A stretch of 59,097 nt of DNA from Arsenophonus sp046530765 (GTDB lineage Bacteria; Pseudomonadota; Gammaproteobacteria; Enterobacterales; Enterobacteriaceae). The notes below the pieces were generated by a model. That model saw only the letters and a list, made by a program, of their open reading frames with translations. It had not been told where the DNA came from and did not search any database. Location of the stretch: NCBI GenBank assembly GCA_046530765.1, contig JBHEQS010000010.1:1-59097 (forward strand), given 5' to 3'. A program made the translations under genes and the position numbers. Shown piece by piece: positions 11,629-22,201 of this stretch; position 1 is the first letter of the stretch; the number at the start of each line of letters is the position of its first letter.

Positions 11629-12112
11629 TATACGTTTCATATCATAAAAAGCAGTTATCGTGAGTAATTTAGTTAATTTTATTATTAAATCAAAATGTAA
11701 AATATACGATAAATACAAGCAAGAAGATCAAAGTATAAAAAGTGAACTACAATTTAACAAAATAATTATAAAATAATTGTAAAATTATCCAAACGTCACT
11801 GATTGAACTAGTAATAAATTGCTGGAAATAAGATAATATACCAATATTTACGAAATCTACCAATGCTGTATTTATAGAAGTAAGAAACTCAATAATTAAG
11901 TGTTTAAACAAACTTTAACATATTTATAAAATAATCAGATTATATTATATGTTAAGAAAAATTATGCAGAAATGTAATAAATAATTTATTAATATTAAAA
12001 TAAAAAAATAATCAATTAAAGGTCGAAGTTTTTATTATTAGATTTTAAAATAACAACTGAATAAGATGAAAATTCAATGAATTCATCTGTAATAAATGTT
12101 AGCACAGTCAAA

Positions 12113-12176
12113 TAAGATATTAAGATATTAAGATATTAAGATATTAAGATATTAAGATATTAAGATATTAAGATAT
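12113..12176. repeat. 8-bp tandem repeat, eight copies
   Basis: Eight perfect consecutive copies of TAAGATAT. No coding frame runs through it, and it sits in the desert upstream of glmU. It is a simple microsatellite-like repeat, probably variable in copy number. Confidence 0.95.
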
Positions 12177-12967
12177 GTCAATATGCTGATCATATTTCGT
12201 TGTCAATAATAAAGGTATGAACTTATATAAATAAGTAAATAATTGAAGAAATATTGCATGAAAAGCGCCAGTTATAATGACTGATTATAATAATTATATC
12301 AAAAATAAAAGATACAAAAATTAATTAATTAAAAATATTAAATATTTGTGAAAAATATGATGAAATTAAAAATTAAAAAATAAGAAACAGATGCAATTCA
12401 CCATCTAAACGTAAGTATTTTATACATAGATATAAGCCTGAAAAGGAAACACTATAACAATCTGTAATAAAAGTCAGTAAATAACGCAAAATTTCATAAT
12501 GAAATAACTAGATAAAATATAGGTTGTTTCTTCTTGAATATTATCTATAAACTTGAAATATATAGATCAATAGATTAGATAAAATTCCATACTTTCTTAA
12601 AAAACAGTGAAAAATATTTATAAAATGATATAATTAGCTCATTATAAAATGTGTTTTATAAAAATTATATTAAAAATACATGTTGTTCTCCTATATATAC
12701 GAAATGAAGAATTTGTTAATTTATAATGTAATGTATAGTTTAAAAACTATGTAATGATACAGTGAAGATATATTAATACAATAGTTTATCTTAAATATAT
12801 TAACTTGCATGTATATTATGATAAATAGATTACATCAAGAAGGAGTTTGCTATTACTATTTATTGAGTTTATTTTATATAGATATCAATATTTTCTATAT
12901 TTATACACATCAATTCATTTAATAAATAGTTTAAGTTTTATTAAATTTATGGAGTTATTAAGTTTTT

Positions 12968-14350
12968 ATGTCTATGAACACAAAAAGTGTTGTAATCCTT
13001 GCAGCTGGCAAGGGCACTCGTATGTATTCTGATTTACCAAAAGTTTTATATCCATTGGCAGGAAAACCAATGATTCAACACGTTATTGATACATCATTAT
13101 CTCTTGGAGTATCTAATATTTATTTAGTTTATGGTCATGGGGCTGATTTAATTAAAACAGTTTTATCTAATCAACCTGTTAATTGGATATTACAGTCAGA
13201 ACAATTAGGAACGGCTCATGCAATGCAGCAAGCAGCACCTTATTTTGATGATAATGAAGATATTTTAATGCTTTATGGTGATTCTCCATTAATAACAAAA
13301 AAAACACTTGAACGATTAATAGAAGCTAAGCCTGATGGAGGTATTAGTTTATTGACAGCAATAGTTAATGAACCAACAGATTGTGGACGTATTATTCGTA
13401 AAAATGGTGATGTAATAGGGATTGTTGAACAAAAAGATGCAACAAAAGAACAAGTTAAAATTAATGAGGTTAATACTGGTATATTGGTTGCTAATGGTGG
13501 TGATTTAAAGGGCTGGCTAAAAAACATTAATAATGACAATGCTCAACATGAATATTATATCACTGATATTATTTCATTTGTATATCAAAATGGTTGTAAA
13601 ATAAATGTTGTTCATCCTATAAAATTAAGTGAAACAATGGGAGTAAATAATTTTTTACAGCTTTCTACACTTGAACGTATTTATCAAGAAGAGCAAGCAG
13701 AAAAATTATTATTATCAGGCCTAATGATTGTTGACCCATCTCGTTTTGATTTGCGTGGTACGTTAAAGTACGGTCGTAATGTAATTATCGATATTAATGT
13801 TATTATTGAAGGTAGTGTTATACTTGGAGACAATGTTCATATTCATGCTGGAAGTATTTTAAAAAATAGTACAATAGGTGATAATTCAATTATTAGTCCT
13901 TATTCAATTGTAGAAAATTCAAAATTATATAAAGAATGCAGAGTTGGTCCTTTTGCTCGTTTACGTCCAGGAAGTAAATTAGCAGAAAATGTACATATTG
14001 GTAATTTTGTTGAGGTTAAAAATACTACTTTAGGTCTTAATTCTAAAGTTGGACATCTGAGTTATTTAGGGGATTCCGAAATTGGTTGTCATGTAAATAT
14101 TGGCGCCGGAACAATAACTTGTAATTATGATGGTGCTAATAAACTTAAAACTATAATTGATGATAACGTTTTTATTGGTTCAAATTCGCAATTAATTGCA
14201 CCTCTTAAAATTGCTAAAGGGGCAACTATTGCTGCAGGAACTACTGTAACCAATGATGTTAAAGAAAATGAACTTGTTATTGGTAGAATTAAACAGAGAC
14301 ATATTATTAATTGGCAACGACCAGTAAAGAAAAATAATAAAATAGAATAG
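12968..14350 (+). CDS. glmU: Bifunctional GlcNAc-1-P uridyltransferase / GlcN-1-P acetyltransferase GlmU
   Basis: Catalyses the last two steps to UDP-GlcNAc, precursor of peptidoglycan and lipid A: acetylation of glucosamine-1-phosphate, then uridylyl transfer. The 460-residue protein is full length (E. coli 456). The N-terminal pyrophosphorylase domain shows the nucleotide-binding loop LAAGKGTRM (residues 11-19), the QLGTAHA motif and metal-binding Asp in LYGDSPL (usually LYGDVPL). The C-terminal left-handed beta-helix runs from about residue 250, with GHLSYLGD carrying the acetyltransferase His and NIGAGTITCNYDG following. Two start codons are possible, 12968 and 12974 (MSM-N); a GGAG lies at 12951, rather far upstream, so the choice is uncertain by two codons. 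glmS follows 116 bp downstream, as in enterobacteria, where glmUS was co-transcribed with atp; the upstream partner is now dead. Confidence 0.98.
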   Translation: MSMNTKSVVILAAGKGTRMYSDLPKVLYPLAGKPMIQHVIDTSLSLGVSNIYLVYGHGADLIKTVLSNQPVNWILQSEQLGTAHAMQQAAPYFDDNEDILMLYGDSPLITKKTLERLIEAKPDGGISLLTAIVNEPTDCGRIIRKNGDVIGIVEQKDATKEQVKINEVNTGILVANGGDLKGWLKNINNDNAQHEYYITDIISFVYQNGCKINVVHPIKLSETMGVNNFLQLSTLERIYQEEQAEKLLLSGLMIVDPSRFDLRGTLKYGRNVIIDINVIIEGSVILGDNVHIHAGSILKNSTIGDNSIISPYSIVENSKLYKECRVGPFARLRPGSKLAENVHIGNFVEVKNTTLGLNSKVGHLSYLGDSEIGCHVNIGAGTITCNYDGANKLKTIIDDNVFIGSNSQLIAPLKIAKGATIAAGTTVTNDVKENELVIGRIKQRHIINWQRPVKKNNKIE

Positions 14351-14466
14351 TAACTATGTAATAATTATTTTATATATATTATTAATAATTGAAGATTTTA
14401 TTGTAGATAAAATTGAATATATTAATTACAATTAGAAATATACTCATTTATTTGGAATAAAAATTA

Positions 14467-16299
14467 ATGTGTGGAATTGTTGGCGCAGTGGCACAACGAA
14501 ATATAACTTCAATTCTTATTGAAGGGCTTCGTCGCTTAGAATACAGAGGCTATGATTCTGCTGGTTTGGCCATAGTTGATGATAAGTCTAATCTAATGCT
14601 ATTTCGTGAAGCAGGTAAAGTCCAGATATTGGCTGATAAAGTAAAAAAACATTCTGTAATTGGTAGCACTGGTATAGCACATACTCGTTGGGCAACTCAT
14701 GGTCAACCAAGCAAAAAAAATGCTCATCCTCATACATCTGAATACATAGCTGTTGTTCATAATGGAATTATTAAAAATTATCAAGAACTTCGTGAACAAC
14801 TAAAAAAACAAAACTATATTTTTACATCAGAAACTGATACTGAAGTTATTGCGCATTCAATTCATTTAGAATTACAAAAAGGTGGTACATTACGCGAAGG
14901 AGTGCAGCGTGTTATAACTAAATTAAAAGGTGATTATGGTGCAGTTATTATGGATAGTCGCACTCCTGAACTTTTAGTTGCTGTACGTTGTGGTAGCTCT
15001 TTGATTATAGGTTTGGGTGTTGATGAAAATTTTTTAGCATCTGATCAATTAGCACTTTTGCCTATCACACGTCGATTTATTTATTTAGAGGATGGTGATA
15101 TTGTTGAGGTAACTAGTAAAGCAGTACATATTTTTGATCATAAAGGTGTAGAAGTTAAGCGAGAGGAAATAGAATCTAATCTTCATTATGATATAAGTGA
15201 TAAAGGAATTTATAATCATTATATGGAGAAAGAGATATATGAGCAGCCGTTAGCAATAAAAAATACATTGGAAGGACGCTTTGATCAGAAAAATAGTGTT
15301 ATTTTTACTGAATTAGATAAAGAAGCTAAAAATATATTATATAAGGCTAAACACATTAAAATTGTTGCTTGTGGTACTTCATATAATGCTGGAATGGTTG
15401 CTCGCTATTGGTTTGAATCGTTAGCAGATATACCTTGTGATGTGGAGATTGCCTCGGAATTTAATTATCGCAAATCAGCGATACGAAAAAATAGTTTATT
15501 AATTACACTTTCTCAGTCTGGAGAAACAGCAGATACGTTAGCTGCATTGCGAATGTCAAAAGAGCGTACATATATGGCATCATTAGCTATATGCAATGTT
15601 TTGGGATCATCTTTAGTTCGTGAATCAGATTTTGCATTAATGACAAGAGCAGGTGCTGAGATTAGTGTAGCATCGACTAAATCTTTTACTACACAATTAA
15701 CTGTTTTATTATTATTAGTTGCTTATTTAATTCGTTTAAAATATAAGAATATTTCTCTTGAACGAGAAATTGTTCTAGCGTTACAGGCTCTTCCAACTCG
15801 TATTGACAGTGTATTATCACAAGAAAAAATAATTAAAGTTTTAGCAAAGAATTTTTCTAATATAAAGAATGTACTTTTTCTTGGTCGTGGTGATCAATTT
15901 CCTATTGCAGTTGAGGGAGCGTTAAAACTAAAAGAGATTTCTTATATTCACGCAGAGGCTTATGCGGCTGGTGAGTTAAAACATGGTACTCTAGCACTAA
16001 TTGATTCCAATATACCAGTTATTGTTATTGCATCAAATAATAAATTACTTGAAAGGTTAAAATTAAATATTGAAGAAGTTCGTGCTCGTGATGGATTGAT
16101 TTATATTTTTACTGATCAAGACTCTGGTTTTGTTAATAGTAAAAATATGAAAATTATTTTATTACCACATGTTGAAGAATTAATTTCTCCAATTTTCTAT
16201 ATTGTTCCTCTTCAATTATTATCTTATTATATTGCTATAATTAAAGGCACAGATATTGATAAGCCAAGAAATTTAGCTAAATCTGTAACAGTTGAATAA
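14467..16299 (+). CDS. glmS: Glutamine--fructose-6-phosphate aminotransferase GlmS
   Basis: Makes glucosamine-6-phosphate from fructose-6-phosphate and glutamine, the entry step to amino sugars for peptidoglycan and LPS. Length is 610 residues (E. coli 609). The N-terminal Cys nucleophile (MCGIVGAV), RRLEYRGYDSAG, HTRWATHG and HNGIIKN mark the class II glutaminase domain. Two SIS sugar-isomerase domains follow, with CGTSYNAG, SQSGETADT and ASTKSFTTQL. The C-terminus RNLAKSVTVE keeps the catalytic Lys. One deviation: the conserved ELKHGPLALID loop reads ELKHGTLALID. Together with glmU it completes amino-sugar supply. I see no sign of the small-RNA control known in E. coli. Confidence 0.99.
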   Translation: MCGIVGAVAQRNITSILIEGLRRLEYRGYDSAGLAIVDDKSNLMLFREAGKVQILADKVKKHSVIGSTGIAHTRWATHGQPSKKNAHPHTSEYIAVVHNGIIKNYQELREQLKKQNYIFTSETDTEVIAHSIHLELQKGGTLREGVQRVITKLKGDYGAVIMDSRTPELLVAVRCGSSLIIGLGVDENFLASDQLALLPITRRFIYLEDGDIVEVTSKAVHIFDHKGVEVKREEIESNLHYDISDKGIYNHYMEKEIYEQPLAIKNTLEGRFDQKNSVIFTELDKEAKNILYKAKHIKIVACGTSYNAGMVARYWFESLADIPCDVEIASEFNYRKSAIRKNSLLITLSQSGETADTLAALRMSKERTYMASLAICNVLGSSLVRESDFALMTRAGAEISVASTKSFTTQLTVLLLLVAYLIRLKYKNISLEREIVLALQALPTRIDSVLSQEKIIKVLAKNFSNIKNVLFLGRGDQFPIAVEGALKLKEISYIHAEAYAAGELKHGTLALIDSNIPVIVIASNNKLLERLKLNIEEVRARDGLIYIFTDQDSGFVNSKNMKIILLPHVEELISPIFYIVPLQLLSYYIAIIKGTDIDKPRNLAKSVTVE

Positions 16300-16365
16300 A
16301 TTTAATTCAAAGATCAATATTATTCTAATGTTAGTAAATTACTATATATTATAGTTTTTTATTTT

Positions 16366-16398
16366 TATATTTTATATTTTATATTTTATATTTTATAT
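16366..16398. repeat. 7-bp tandem repeat (TATATTT)
   Basis: Nearly five copies of TATATTT in a row, 67 bp downstream of the glmS stop. A simple slippage repeat without coding content. Confidence 0.9.
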
Positions 16399-16453
16399 AA
16401 ATTAACTAAAATTATAGGGACAAAAAAGATTTTTAAAATATTAAATAATAGCA

Positions 16454-16489
16454 AGTTATTAACTTTACTATTTAGTAAAGTTAATAACT
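16454..16489. repeat. 17-bp perfect inverted repeat downstream of glmS
   Basis: Arms 16454-16470 and 16473-16489 are perfectly complementary, with two bases between them. It lies 155 bp after the glmS stop and could act as a 3' stem or terminator for glmUS transcripts. There is no T-run after the stem, so that role is uncertain. Confidence 0.7.
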
Positions 16490-17551
16490 AAATTAATTAT
16501 TTAATATAAAATATTGATATTATAATTAATATTTTCTTCTATTTTAACATGAACTTATTTAAATTTTATGGAATTAATAATAGACAGATGTTTAATTTAA
16601 AATTAAATTTATATAAAGTATTTAAATATTTTATCAATTATACTTATGTTGATAAAAATTAATATTATATAAAATTGTATAAAAATATCTTTAATTTTTT
16701 ATAAAAATTATGTATAAGAATTTAAGTGACTTCGTTATTAAAATACATCACTGTTAATGCTTAAATATAATAATTCTAACGTCATAGCTAAAATGATATT
16801 GAAGTCAGGTAGGTAATAGTGTTTATATGTAACAAGTTTTTATAAATATAATAGTGTTATTATTTAAACAATAACTATGAGTTATCTAAAGTATTACAAT
16901 TAAATATATTTAATACAATAAAGAAGTAATTTTTTCTTCTTTATAAATTTTTGTTTTTATTAAAAATTTTACTAATTTTATATATTAAATAATGATGAAC
17001 GTATTTTATGTTCATAACTATTTTTATATTTTAAATATCTTTTTATAAACTTAATAGCAAATCTATTGTTTTGCTTGATAATATTAATATTGTTTAGAAT
17101 TTATAATAATTATTTATAGATTTTTGTTTAAAAATAGTTATTAATATAAGTAATAAAATAAAACAAATAATATGTATATAACACATATAAATTTATAGTT
17201 TATTTCTAATATTTATGATCTGTTTATTTTAATAGTAGTTCTTAGTTATTAAAAGTATAATTAATTATTAAATCTTCATAATGTAATTTATAAATTACAT
17301 TTTTTACTATGCAGATCTAAAACTAATTATAAAAAAATTTATCTCTTACTGTTTTTATTAAGTAAAAACAATTTGATTTTATTTTTTTTAATTTATGAAA
17401 TTTAAAGAATAATCTTATATTAGAAAAAAAGATTTCTTAACTATATGTAAAATACATAAGTACTATAGTATATAGATTAAATATAGACGGTATTAATTTA
17501 TTTTATAAAATTATTTATAGTCACTAAAAATATAATTGATTTCTCGTATTT

Positions 17552-17603
17552 TATTTAGAATGATAAAAATTATTATAAACAATAATTTTTATCATTCTAA
17601 ATA
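17552..17603. repeat. Long perfect inverted repeat (23-bp arms) just upstream of asd
   Basis: Arms 17552-17574 and 17581-17603 are perfectly complementary around a 6-nt loop, ending 45 bp before the asd start codon. In the asd leader RNA this would form a very stable stem, so a role in asd expression or insulation from upstream transcription is possible. No T-run follows. It belongs to the same class as the other long desert palindromes. Confidence 0.9.
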
Positions 17604-17648
17604 GCATCGATTTAATTTAATAATAAAATTTAAGCTGGATGATAGAAA

Positions 17649-18767
17649 ATGAAAAATGTCGGTTTTATTGGTTGGCGAGGCATGGTTGGTTCTGTTTTAT
17701 TACAACGAATGATTGAAGAGAGTGATTTTAATAATATTAATCCTATTTTTTTTACTACATCTCAACATGGTGAGACTGCTCCAAAATATAATCAAAATCA
17801 AGGAATATTACAAGATGCTTTTAATCTTGAAAGATTAAAAGAGTTGGATATAATAATTAGCTGCCAGGGATCTCACTATACTAATAAAATTTATCATAAA
17901 CTTCGCGCTATTGGTTGGTTAGGTTATTGGATAGATTCATCATCTTGTTTGAGAATGAAAAGAGATAGCATTATTATTCTTGATCCAGTTAATCGTGAAT
18001 ATATTGATCAAAGTTTAAATAAAGGAATAAAAACATTTATTGGCGGTAATTGTACTGTAAGTTTGATGTTAATGTCTTTAGCTGGTTTATTTTCAAAAAA
18101 TTTAATTGAATGGGTTTCTGTCGCTACTTATCAAGCAGCCTCTGGTGCAGGTGCACTCAATATGCGTCAATTATTAATTCAAATGGGTGAATTACATTCA
18201 CAGGTTGATGATGAATTGAAAAATCCTGCCGCTACAATTTTATCAATTGAAAAAAAAATAACCGATTTTACTCGTAACAGAAAAATAATCTCTAAAGCAT
18301 TTACTGTTCAATTAGCTGGTAGTTTAATCCCTTGGATAGGTAAAAAACTTCCAAATGGTCAAAGTCATGAAGAGTGGAAAGTCAAAACAGAAATTAACAA
18401 AATTTTAAATACAAGTTCTAATCCTATTTCTATTGATGGCTTATGTATTCGAATTGGTGCATTGCGTTGTCATAGCCAAGCGTTTACCATTAAATTAAAA
18501 AAAAATATTAGCATTGAATCTATAGAGCAAATTTTGGCAGCACATAATGATTGGGTTCATATAATTCCTAATGAGCGTGAATTAACAATTCAAGAGTTGG
18601 CTCCTGCTGCAGTAACTGGAACTCTAAATATTCCAATAGGTCGTTTGCGTAAATTAAATATTGGAACGAAGTATTTATCAGCATTTACAGTTGGCGATCA
18701 ACTATTATGGGGCGCAGCAGAACCTTTGCGCCGAATGTTAAAAATATTATATAATTTTATTTATTAA
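17649..18767 (+). CDS. asd: Aspartate-semialdehyde dehydrogenase
   Basis: Reduces aspartyl phosphate to aspartate semialdehyde with NADPH, the branch point to diaminopimelate/lysine, threonine and methionine. The 372-residue protein matches E. coli Asd (367) along its whole length. It has the dinucleotide loop GFIGWRGMVGS at residues 4-14, the catalytic Cys in GGNCTVSLMLMS near residue 135, GALRCHSQA with the conserved His, and the C-terminal FTVGDQLLWGAAEPLRRML. The short C-terminal tail is divergent. It stands alone between deserts and converges on gyrB with 37 bp between stops. Keeping asd alongside glmU and glmS suggests that DAP-type peptidoglycan is still made. Confidence 0.98.
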   Translation: MKNVGFIGWRGMVGSVLLQRMIEESDFNNINPIFFTTSQHGETAPKYNQNQGILQDAFNLERLKELDIIISCQGSHYTNKIYHKLRAIGWLGYWIDSSSCLRMKRDSIIILDPVNREYIDQSLNKGIKTFIGGNCTVSLMLMSLAGLFSKNLIEWVSVATYQAASGAGALNMRQLLIQMGELHSQVDDELKNPAATILSIEKKITDFTRNRKIISKAFTVQLAGSLIPWIGKKLPNGQSHEEWKVKTEINKILNTSSNPISIDGLCIRIGALRCHSQAFTIKLKKNISIESIEQILAAHNDWVHIIPNERELTIQELAPAAVTGTLNIPIGRLRKLNIGTKYLSAFTVGDQLLWGAAEPLRRMLKILYNFIY

Positions 18768-18804
18768 AACATCAATTTAATATTAATTTTATTTTTTATT
18801 TTAG

Positions 18805-21222
18805 TTATATGTCTATATTTTCTGCTTTTAATGCATTTTTTTCAATGAAAGCTCGTCGTGGTTCAACAGCATCGCCCATGAGCGTAGTAAATAATTGATC
18901 AGTTTCGATAGCATCTTTAATTGTAACGCGCATCATACAGCGCGTATCTGGATTCATAGTTGTTTCCCATAATTGATCTGGATTCATTTCTCCCAATCCC
19001 TTATATCGTTGCACTATTAATCCTCGGCGTGATTCTTTAGATAACCATTTTAATGCGTCCTCAAAGGAAGAAATAGTTTGTCGTCTTTCTCCTTTTTCCA
19101 CATAAGCGCCATCTTTAATTAAGTTTCCTATTAATTGACCTATTTTTGTAATGCGAGCATATTCAATACCATGAATAAAATCAAAATCTAAATTGTAGTT
19201 TGTATCAATACCATATGTTCTAATATGTAAAACTGCTTCAAATAATTGGCGTTCACTATTTTCATTAATATGATAGCTATAAGTACTACCATGTTCTTTA
19301 TTATCAGATAATCTTTTAACCAACATAATAATCCAATTTTCTATTTTTAATTTATCTTTTAAATCATTTTCTACTAAAATAGGTTGATAAATAAGATTAT
19401 TTAATAAAGAAAGTGGATATATGCGTTCTAAATGTTTGATAATTTTCTGTGCAGAATTATATTCAGTGATTAATTTTTCTAATGGTTTACCTTTTAATGC
19501 AGGAGCATTAGAACTAGTATAGATCGCTGCATTATCTAATGTTATTGAGATTAAATATTCATTCATGTCATCATTATTTTTAATATATTGTTCTTTCTTG
19601 CCTTTTTTCATTTTATATAATGGTGGTTTGGCAATATATATATGTCCTCGCTCGATAATTTCCGGCATCTGACGATAAAAAAAAGTTAACAATAATGTCC
19701 TAATGTGAGAACCATCTACATCTGCGTCAGTCATAATAATAATACTATGATAACGTAATTTATCAGGATTGTATTCATCACGTCCAATGCCACATCCTAA
19801 AGCGGTTATTAGTGTAGCTACTTCATGAGAAGATAACATTTTATCGAAACGAGCTTTTTCAACATTAAGAATTTTACCTTTTAATGGTAAAATTGCCTGA
19901 TTTTTACGATTTCTCCCTTGTTTAGCAGAACCACCAGCAGAATCACCTTCTACTAAATAAAGCTCTGATAAGGCAGGATTTCGTTCCTGACAGTCAGCTA
20001 ATTTTCCAGGCAATCCAGCTAGATCAAGAGAGCCCTTACGGCGAGTCATCTCACGCACTTTTCTGGCAGCTTCTCTAGCACGAGCGGCGTCAATTATTTT
20101 GCTAACAATAATTTTAGCATCGTTTGGATTCTCCAATAAGTACTCTATAAGTTTCTCATTTACTAATGTTTCAACAACAGTTTTTACTTCAGAAGAAACT
20201 AGTTTATCTTTTGTTTGTGAAGAAAATTTTGGATCTGGAATTTTAATCGAAACGACTGCAATTAAACCTTCTCTAGCATCATCACCAGTAGCACTAATTT
20301 TCGCTTTTTTCTGGTAACTTTCTTTATCAATATAATTGTTAAGAGTGCGTGTGATGGCGGTGCGAAAACCAACTAGATGTGTTCCTCCATCTCGCTGCGG
20401 AATATTGTTAGTAAAACAATAAACATTTTCTTGAAATCCATCATTCCATTGCATTGATATTTCAACATTAATTCCTTCTTTCTTAGCAGAAAAATAAAAA
20501 ACTTTTGGATGAATTGGTGTTTTATTGCGGTTTAAATATTCTACGAAAGCTTTAATTCCACCTTCATAATGAAAATGATCTTCTTTATTATCACGTTTAT
20601 CAATTAAGCGAATTGATACTCCAGAATTGAGAAAAGAAAGTTCTCGTAAGCGTTTTGCTAAAATATCATACTCAAATTCAGTAATTAACTTAAATGTTTT
20701 TAAACTAGGCCAGAATCGAATATATGTTCCCAGTTGATTAGTTTCTCCTACAACAGTTAAAGGCGTCTGTGGAACTCCCAATTGGTATATCTGTTTATGA
20801 ATTTTTCCATCTCGTTTTATTAATAATTCTAATTTTTCTGATAAAGCATTAACAACAGAAACCCCTACTCCATGCAAACCACCAGAAACTTTATAAGAAT
20901 TATCATCAAATTTACATCCAGCGTGAAGAAGAGTCATAATAACTTCTACTCCAGAAACACCTTCTTCTTCATGAATATCAGTTGGAATACCTCGACCATT
21001 ATCAAGAACAGACACTGAGTTATCTGTGTGTATAGTTACAATAATATCACAGCAATATCCTGCTAGTGCTTCATCGATAGCATTATCGACAACTTCAAAA
21101 ACCATGTGATGAAGACCTGTACCATCGTCGGTATCACCAATATACATTCCTGGACGTTTTCGTACAGCATCTAGTCCTTTTAATACCTTGATACTTGATG
21201 AGTCATATATGTTTGACATCAA
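18805..21222 (-). CDS. gyrB: DNA gyrase subunit B
   Basis: ATPase subunit of DNA gyrase, which introduces negative supercoils with GyrA. At 805 residues it equals the enterobacterial length (804). Visible motifs are the GHKL ATPase site (EVVDNAIDEALAG, LDNGRGIPTD, GGLHGVGVSVVNALS), the transducer domain, the TOPRIM domain with EGDSAGGSAKQGRNR and the metal-binding DADVDGSHIRTLLLTFF, then the gammaproteobacterial insert and the C-terminal QRYKGLGEMNP. In E. coli gyrB follows dnaA-dnaN-recF; here recF is missing and 979 bp of empty DNA separates dnaN from gyrB, so gyrB probably has its own promoter. Confidence 0.99.
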   Translation of the reverse strand: MMSNIYDSSSIKVLKGLDAVRKRPGMYIGDTDDGTGLHHMVFEVVDNAIDEALAGYCCDIIVTIHTDNSVSVLDNGRGIPTDIHEEEGVSGVEVIMTLLHAGCKFDDNSYKVSGGLHGVGVSVVNALSEKLELLIKRDGKIHKQIYQLGVPQTPLTVVGETNQLGTYIRFWPSLKTFKLITEFEYDILAKRLRELSFLNSGVSIRLIDKRDNKEDHFHYEGGIKAFVEYLNRNKTPIHPKVFYFSAKKEGINVEISMQWNDGFQENVYCFTNNIPQRDGGTHLVGFRTAITRTLNNYIDKESYQKKAKISATGDDAREGLIAVVSIKIPDPKFSSQTKDKLVSSEVKTVVETLVNEKLIEYLLENPNDAKIIVSKIIDAARAREAARKVREMTRRKGSLDLAGLPGKLADCQERNPALSELYLVEGDSAGGSAKQGRNRKNQAILPLKGKILNVEKARFDKMLSSHEVATLITALGCGIGRDEYNPDKLRYHSIIIMTDADVDGSHIRTLLLTFFYRQMPEIIERGHIYIAKPPLYKMKKGKKEQYIKNNDDMNEYLISITLDNAAIYTSSNAPALKGKPLEKLITEYNSAQKIIKHLERIYPLSLLNNLIYQPILVENDLKDKLKIENWIIMLVKRLSDNKEHGSTYSYHINENSERQLFEAVLHIRTYGIDTNYNLDFDFIHGIEYARITKIGQLIGNLIKDGAYVEKGERRQTISSFEDALKWLSKESRRGLIVQRYKGLGEMNPDQLWETTMNPDTRCMMRVTIKDAIETDQLFTTLMGDAVEPRRAFIEKNALKAENIDI

Positions 21223-22201
21223 TATTTCTCGCTAATTTTTTATAATATGGTTTAATTTCTAATTTGTTATATTTTATATAAAATACATTTATATTTTGAT
21301 CCAACACATCTTTAACTTGTGACAGTTAATTATATAACAGATATAAGTATAATTTATACTTTATTGCTTTAAATATTCACTTTATGATAATTTAATATAT
21401 GTGTTAATAACTTTTATTTTTGTGACATAGAATATCTTCAATGGAATATATTTTAGGTATATTTATATAATAATTATTATACATTAATAATATATAGATT
21501 AGATTTAGTTACGTTTAAATTCCATTATTAATTATAATTAATAATGGAATTTTTATTTCAAAAATAATGAAATAAAATTATAAGTAAACTTATATAATAA
21601 TAATTTATGCAATGCATGGTAATATTACTAATTAGATTATCTATTAACTTATTTGCAGGCTATAGCTGTTATTGTATTAATAATAATTATATTCATTATT
21701 ATTAATATTATTTAACACAATGATGAATAATGTTATTTAACATATACTTTAAATCAAACAATGTAAGAAAGAACTAAAATTCATTACAAAATACAGAAAT
21801 TTATAAAAAATTTAAACATATTTATAACTATCATTTATTAGTATAAAACTTTAAGAATCTATTGGTTTCGTTTATAATAATTTGGTTCGTTTTACATCAT
21901 TAAATACAAATTTTTGTTATTACTATTATTATCTTTGTGTATGACCAAAATAAATATAGATGATTTTAGATTTAAATAAACAAGACAATCATATAAAATA
22001 TCTTATTGATGCTTATCTATTCATCTTATTTAAATGTTATATAAAGAAATGTCGCTACATAATAAATTGATTCTTTTTGGAATATTTTCCTTTTGTTTTC
22101 ATTTTTTTAGATAAAATAAAAAGCAGTTACTAATGTAAAGTTATGTTTTTACTACTGTACTTATTATGGATAAGTAAATCTAAAATAATAATATTTTAAT
22201 A
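21223..22201. other. Desert at the former recF position
   Basis: 979 bp between gyrB and dnaN where enterobacteria carry recF (about 1.07 kb). No RecF motif (such as a Walker A motif) could be read in any frame, so the gene is eroded beyond recognition or deleted. It contains a 16-bp hairpin at 21517-21552 followed by T residues, and a 12-bp inverted repeat at 21675-21707. Confidence 0.75.
21517..21555 (+). terminator. Hairpin with short T-run in the dnaN-gyrB gap
   Basis: Perfect 16-bp arms at 21517-21532 and 21537-21552 with loop TATA, then T residues to 21554. The T-run is on the plus strand, whereas both flanking genes are on the minus strand, so it would stop antisense transcription. 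Treat the direction as tentative. Confidence 0.35.

Larger units (their letters stand above)
9695..12967. other. Gene desert between the atpC remnant and glmU
   Basis: In E. coli atpC and glmU are separated by a few hundred bases; here the gap is about 3.3 kb and contains no identifiable gene. I see a short membrane-like reading frame near 10830-10930 that I cannot name, an 11-bp hairpin at 11084-11112, a 22-bp perfect hairpin at 11582-11628 and an 8-bp tandem repeat at 12113-12176. A 61-codon frame at 12847-13032 overlaps glmU in another frame and is a shadow. Confidence 0.7.
16300..17648. other. Gene desert between glmS and asd
   Basis: About 1.35 kb without a gene. It holds several AT hairpins: a 7-bp tandem repeat at 16366-16398, a 17-bp inverted repeat at 16454-16489, a 9-bp stem near 16919-16945, an 11-bp stem with T-run at 17280-17306 and a 23-bp inverted repeat at 17552-17603. 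In E. coli the pst-phoU genes lie downstream of glmS; no trace of them could be read. Confidence 0.75.

Noticed and set aside
12113..12176. Tandem repeat considered as a CRISPR array
   Set aside because: The 8-bp units are directly adjacent, with no spacers and no cas genes.
12901..12909. TTATACACA, a match to the DnaA-box consensus
   Set aside because: A single site without neighbouring boxes or 13-mers is expected by chance in this composition; no origin can be supported.
12847..13032. 61-codon frame with AAGGAG just upstream
   Set aside because: It overlaps the glmU start in another frame, its composition is AT-driven, and its C-terminus is a frame-shifted reading of GlmU. The ribosome-site-like sequence is probably chance.
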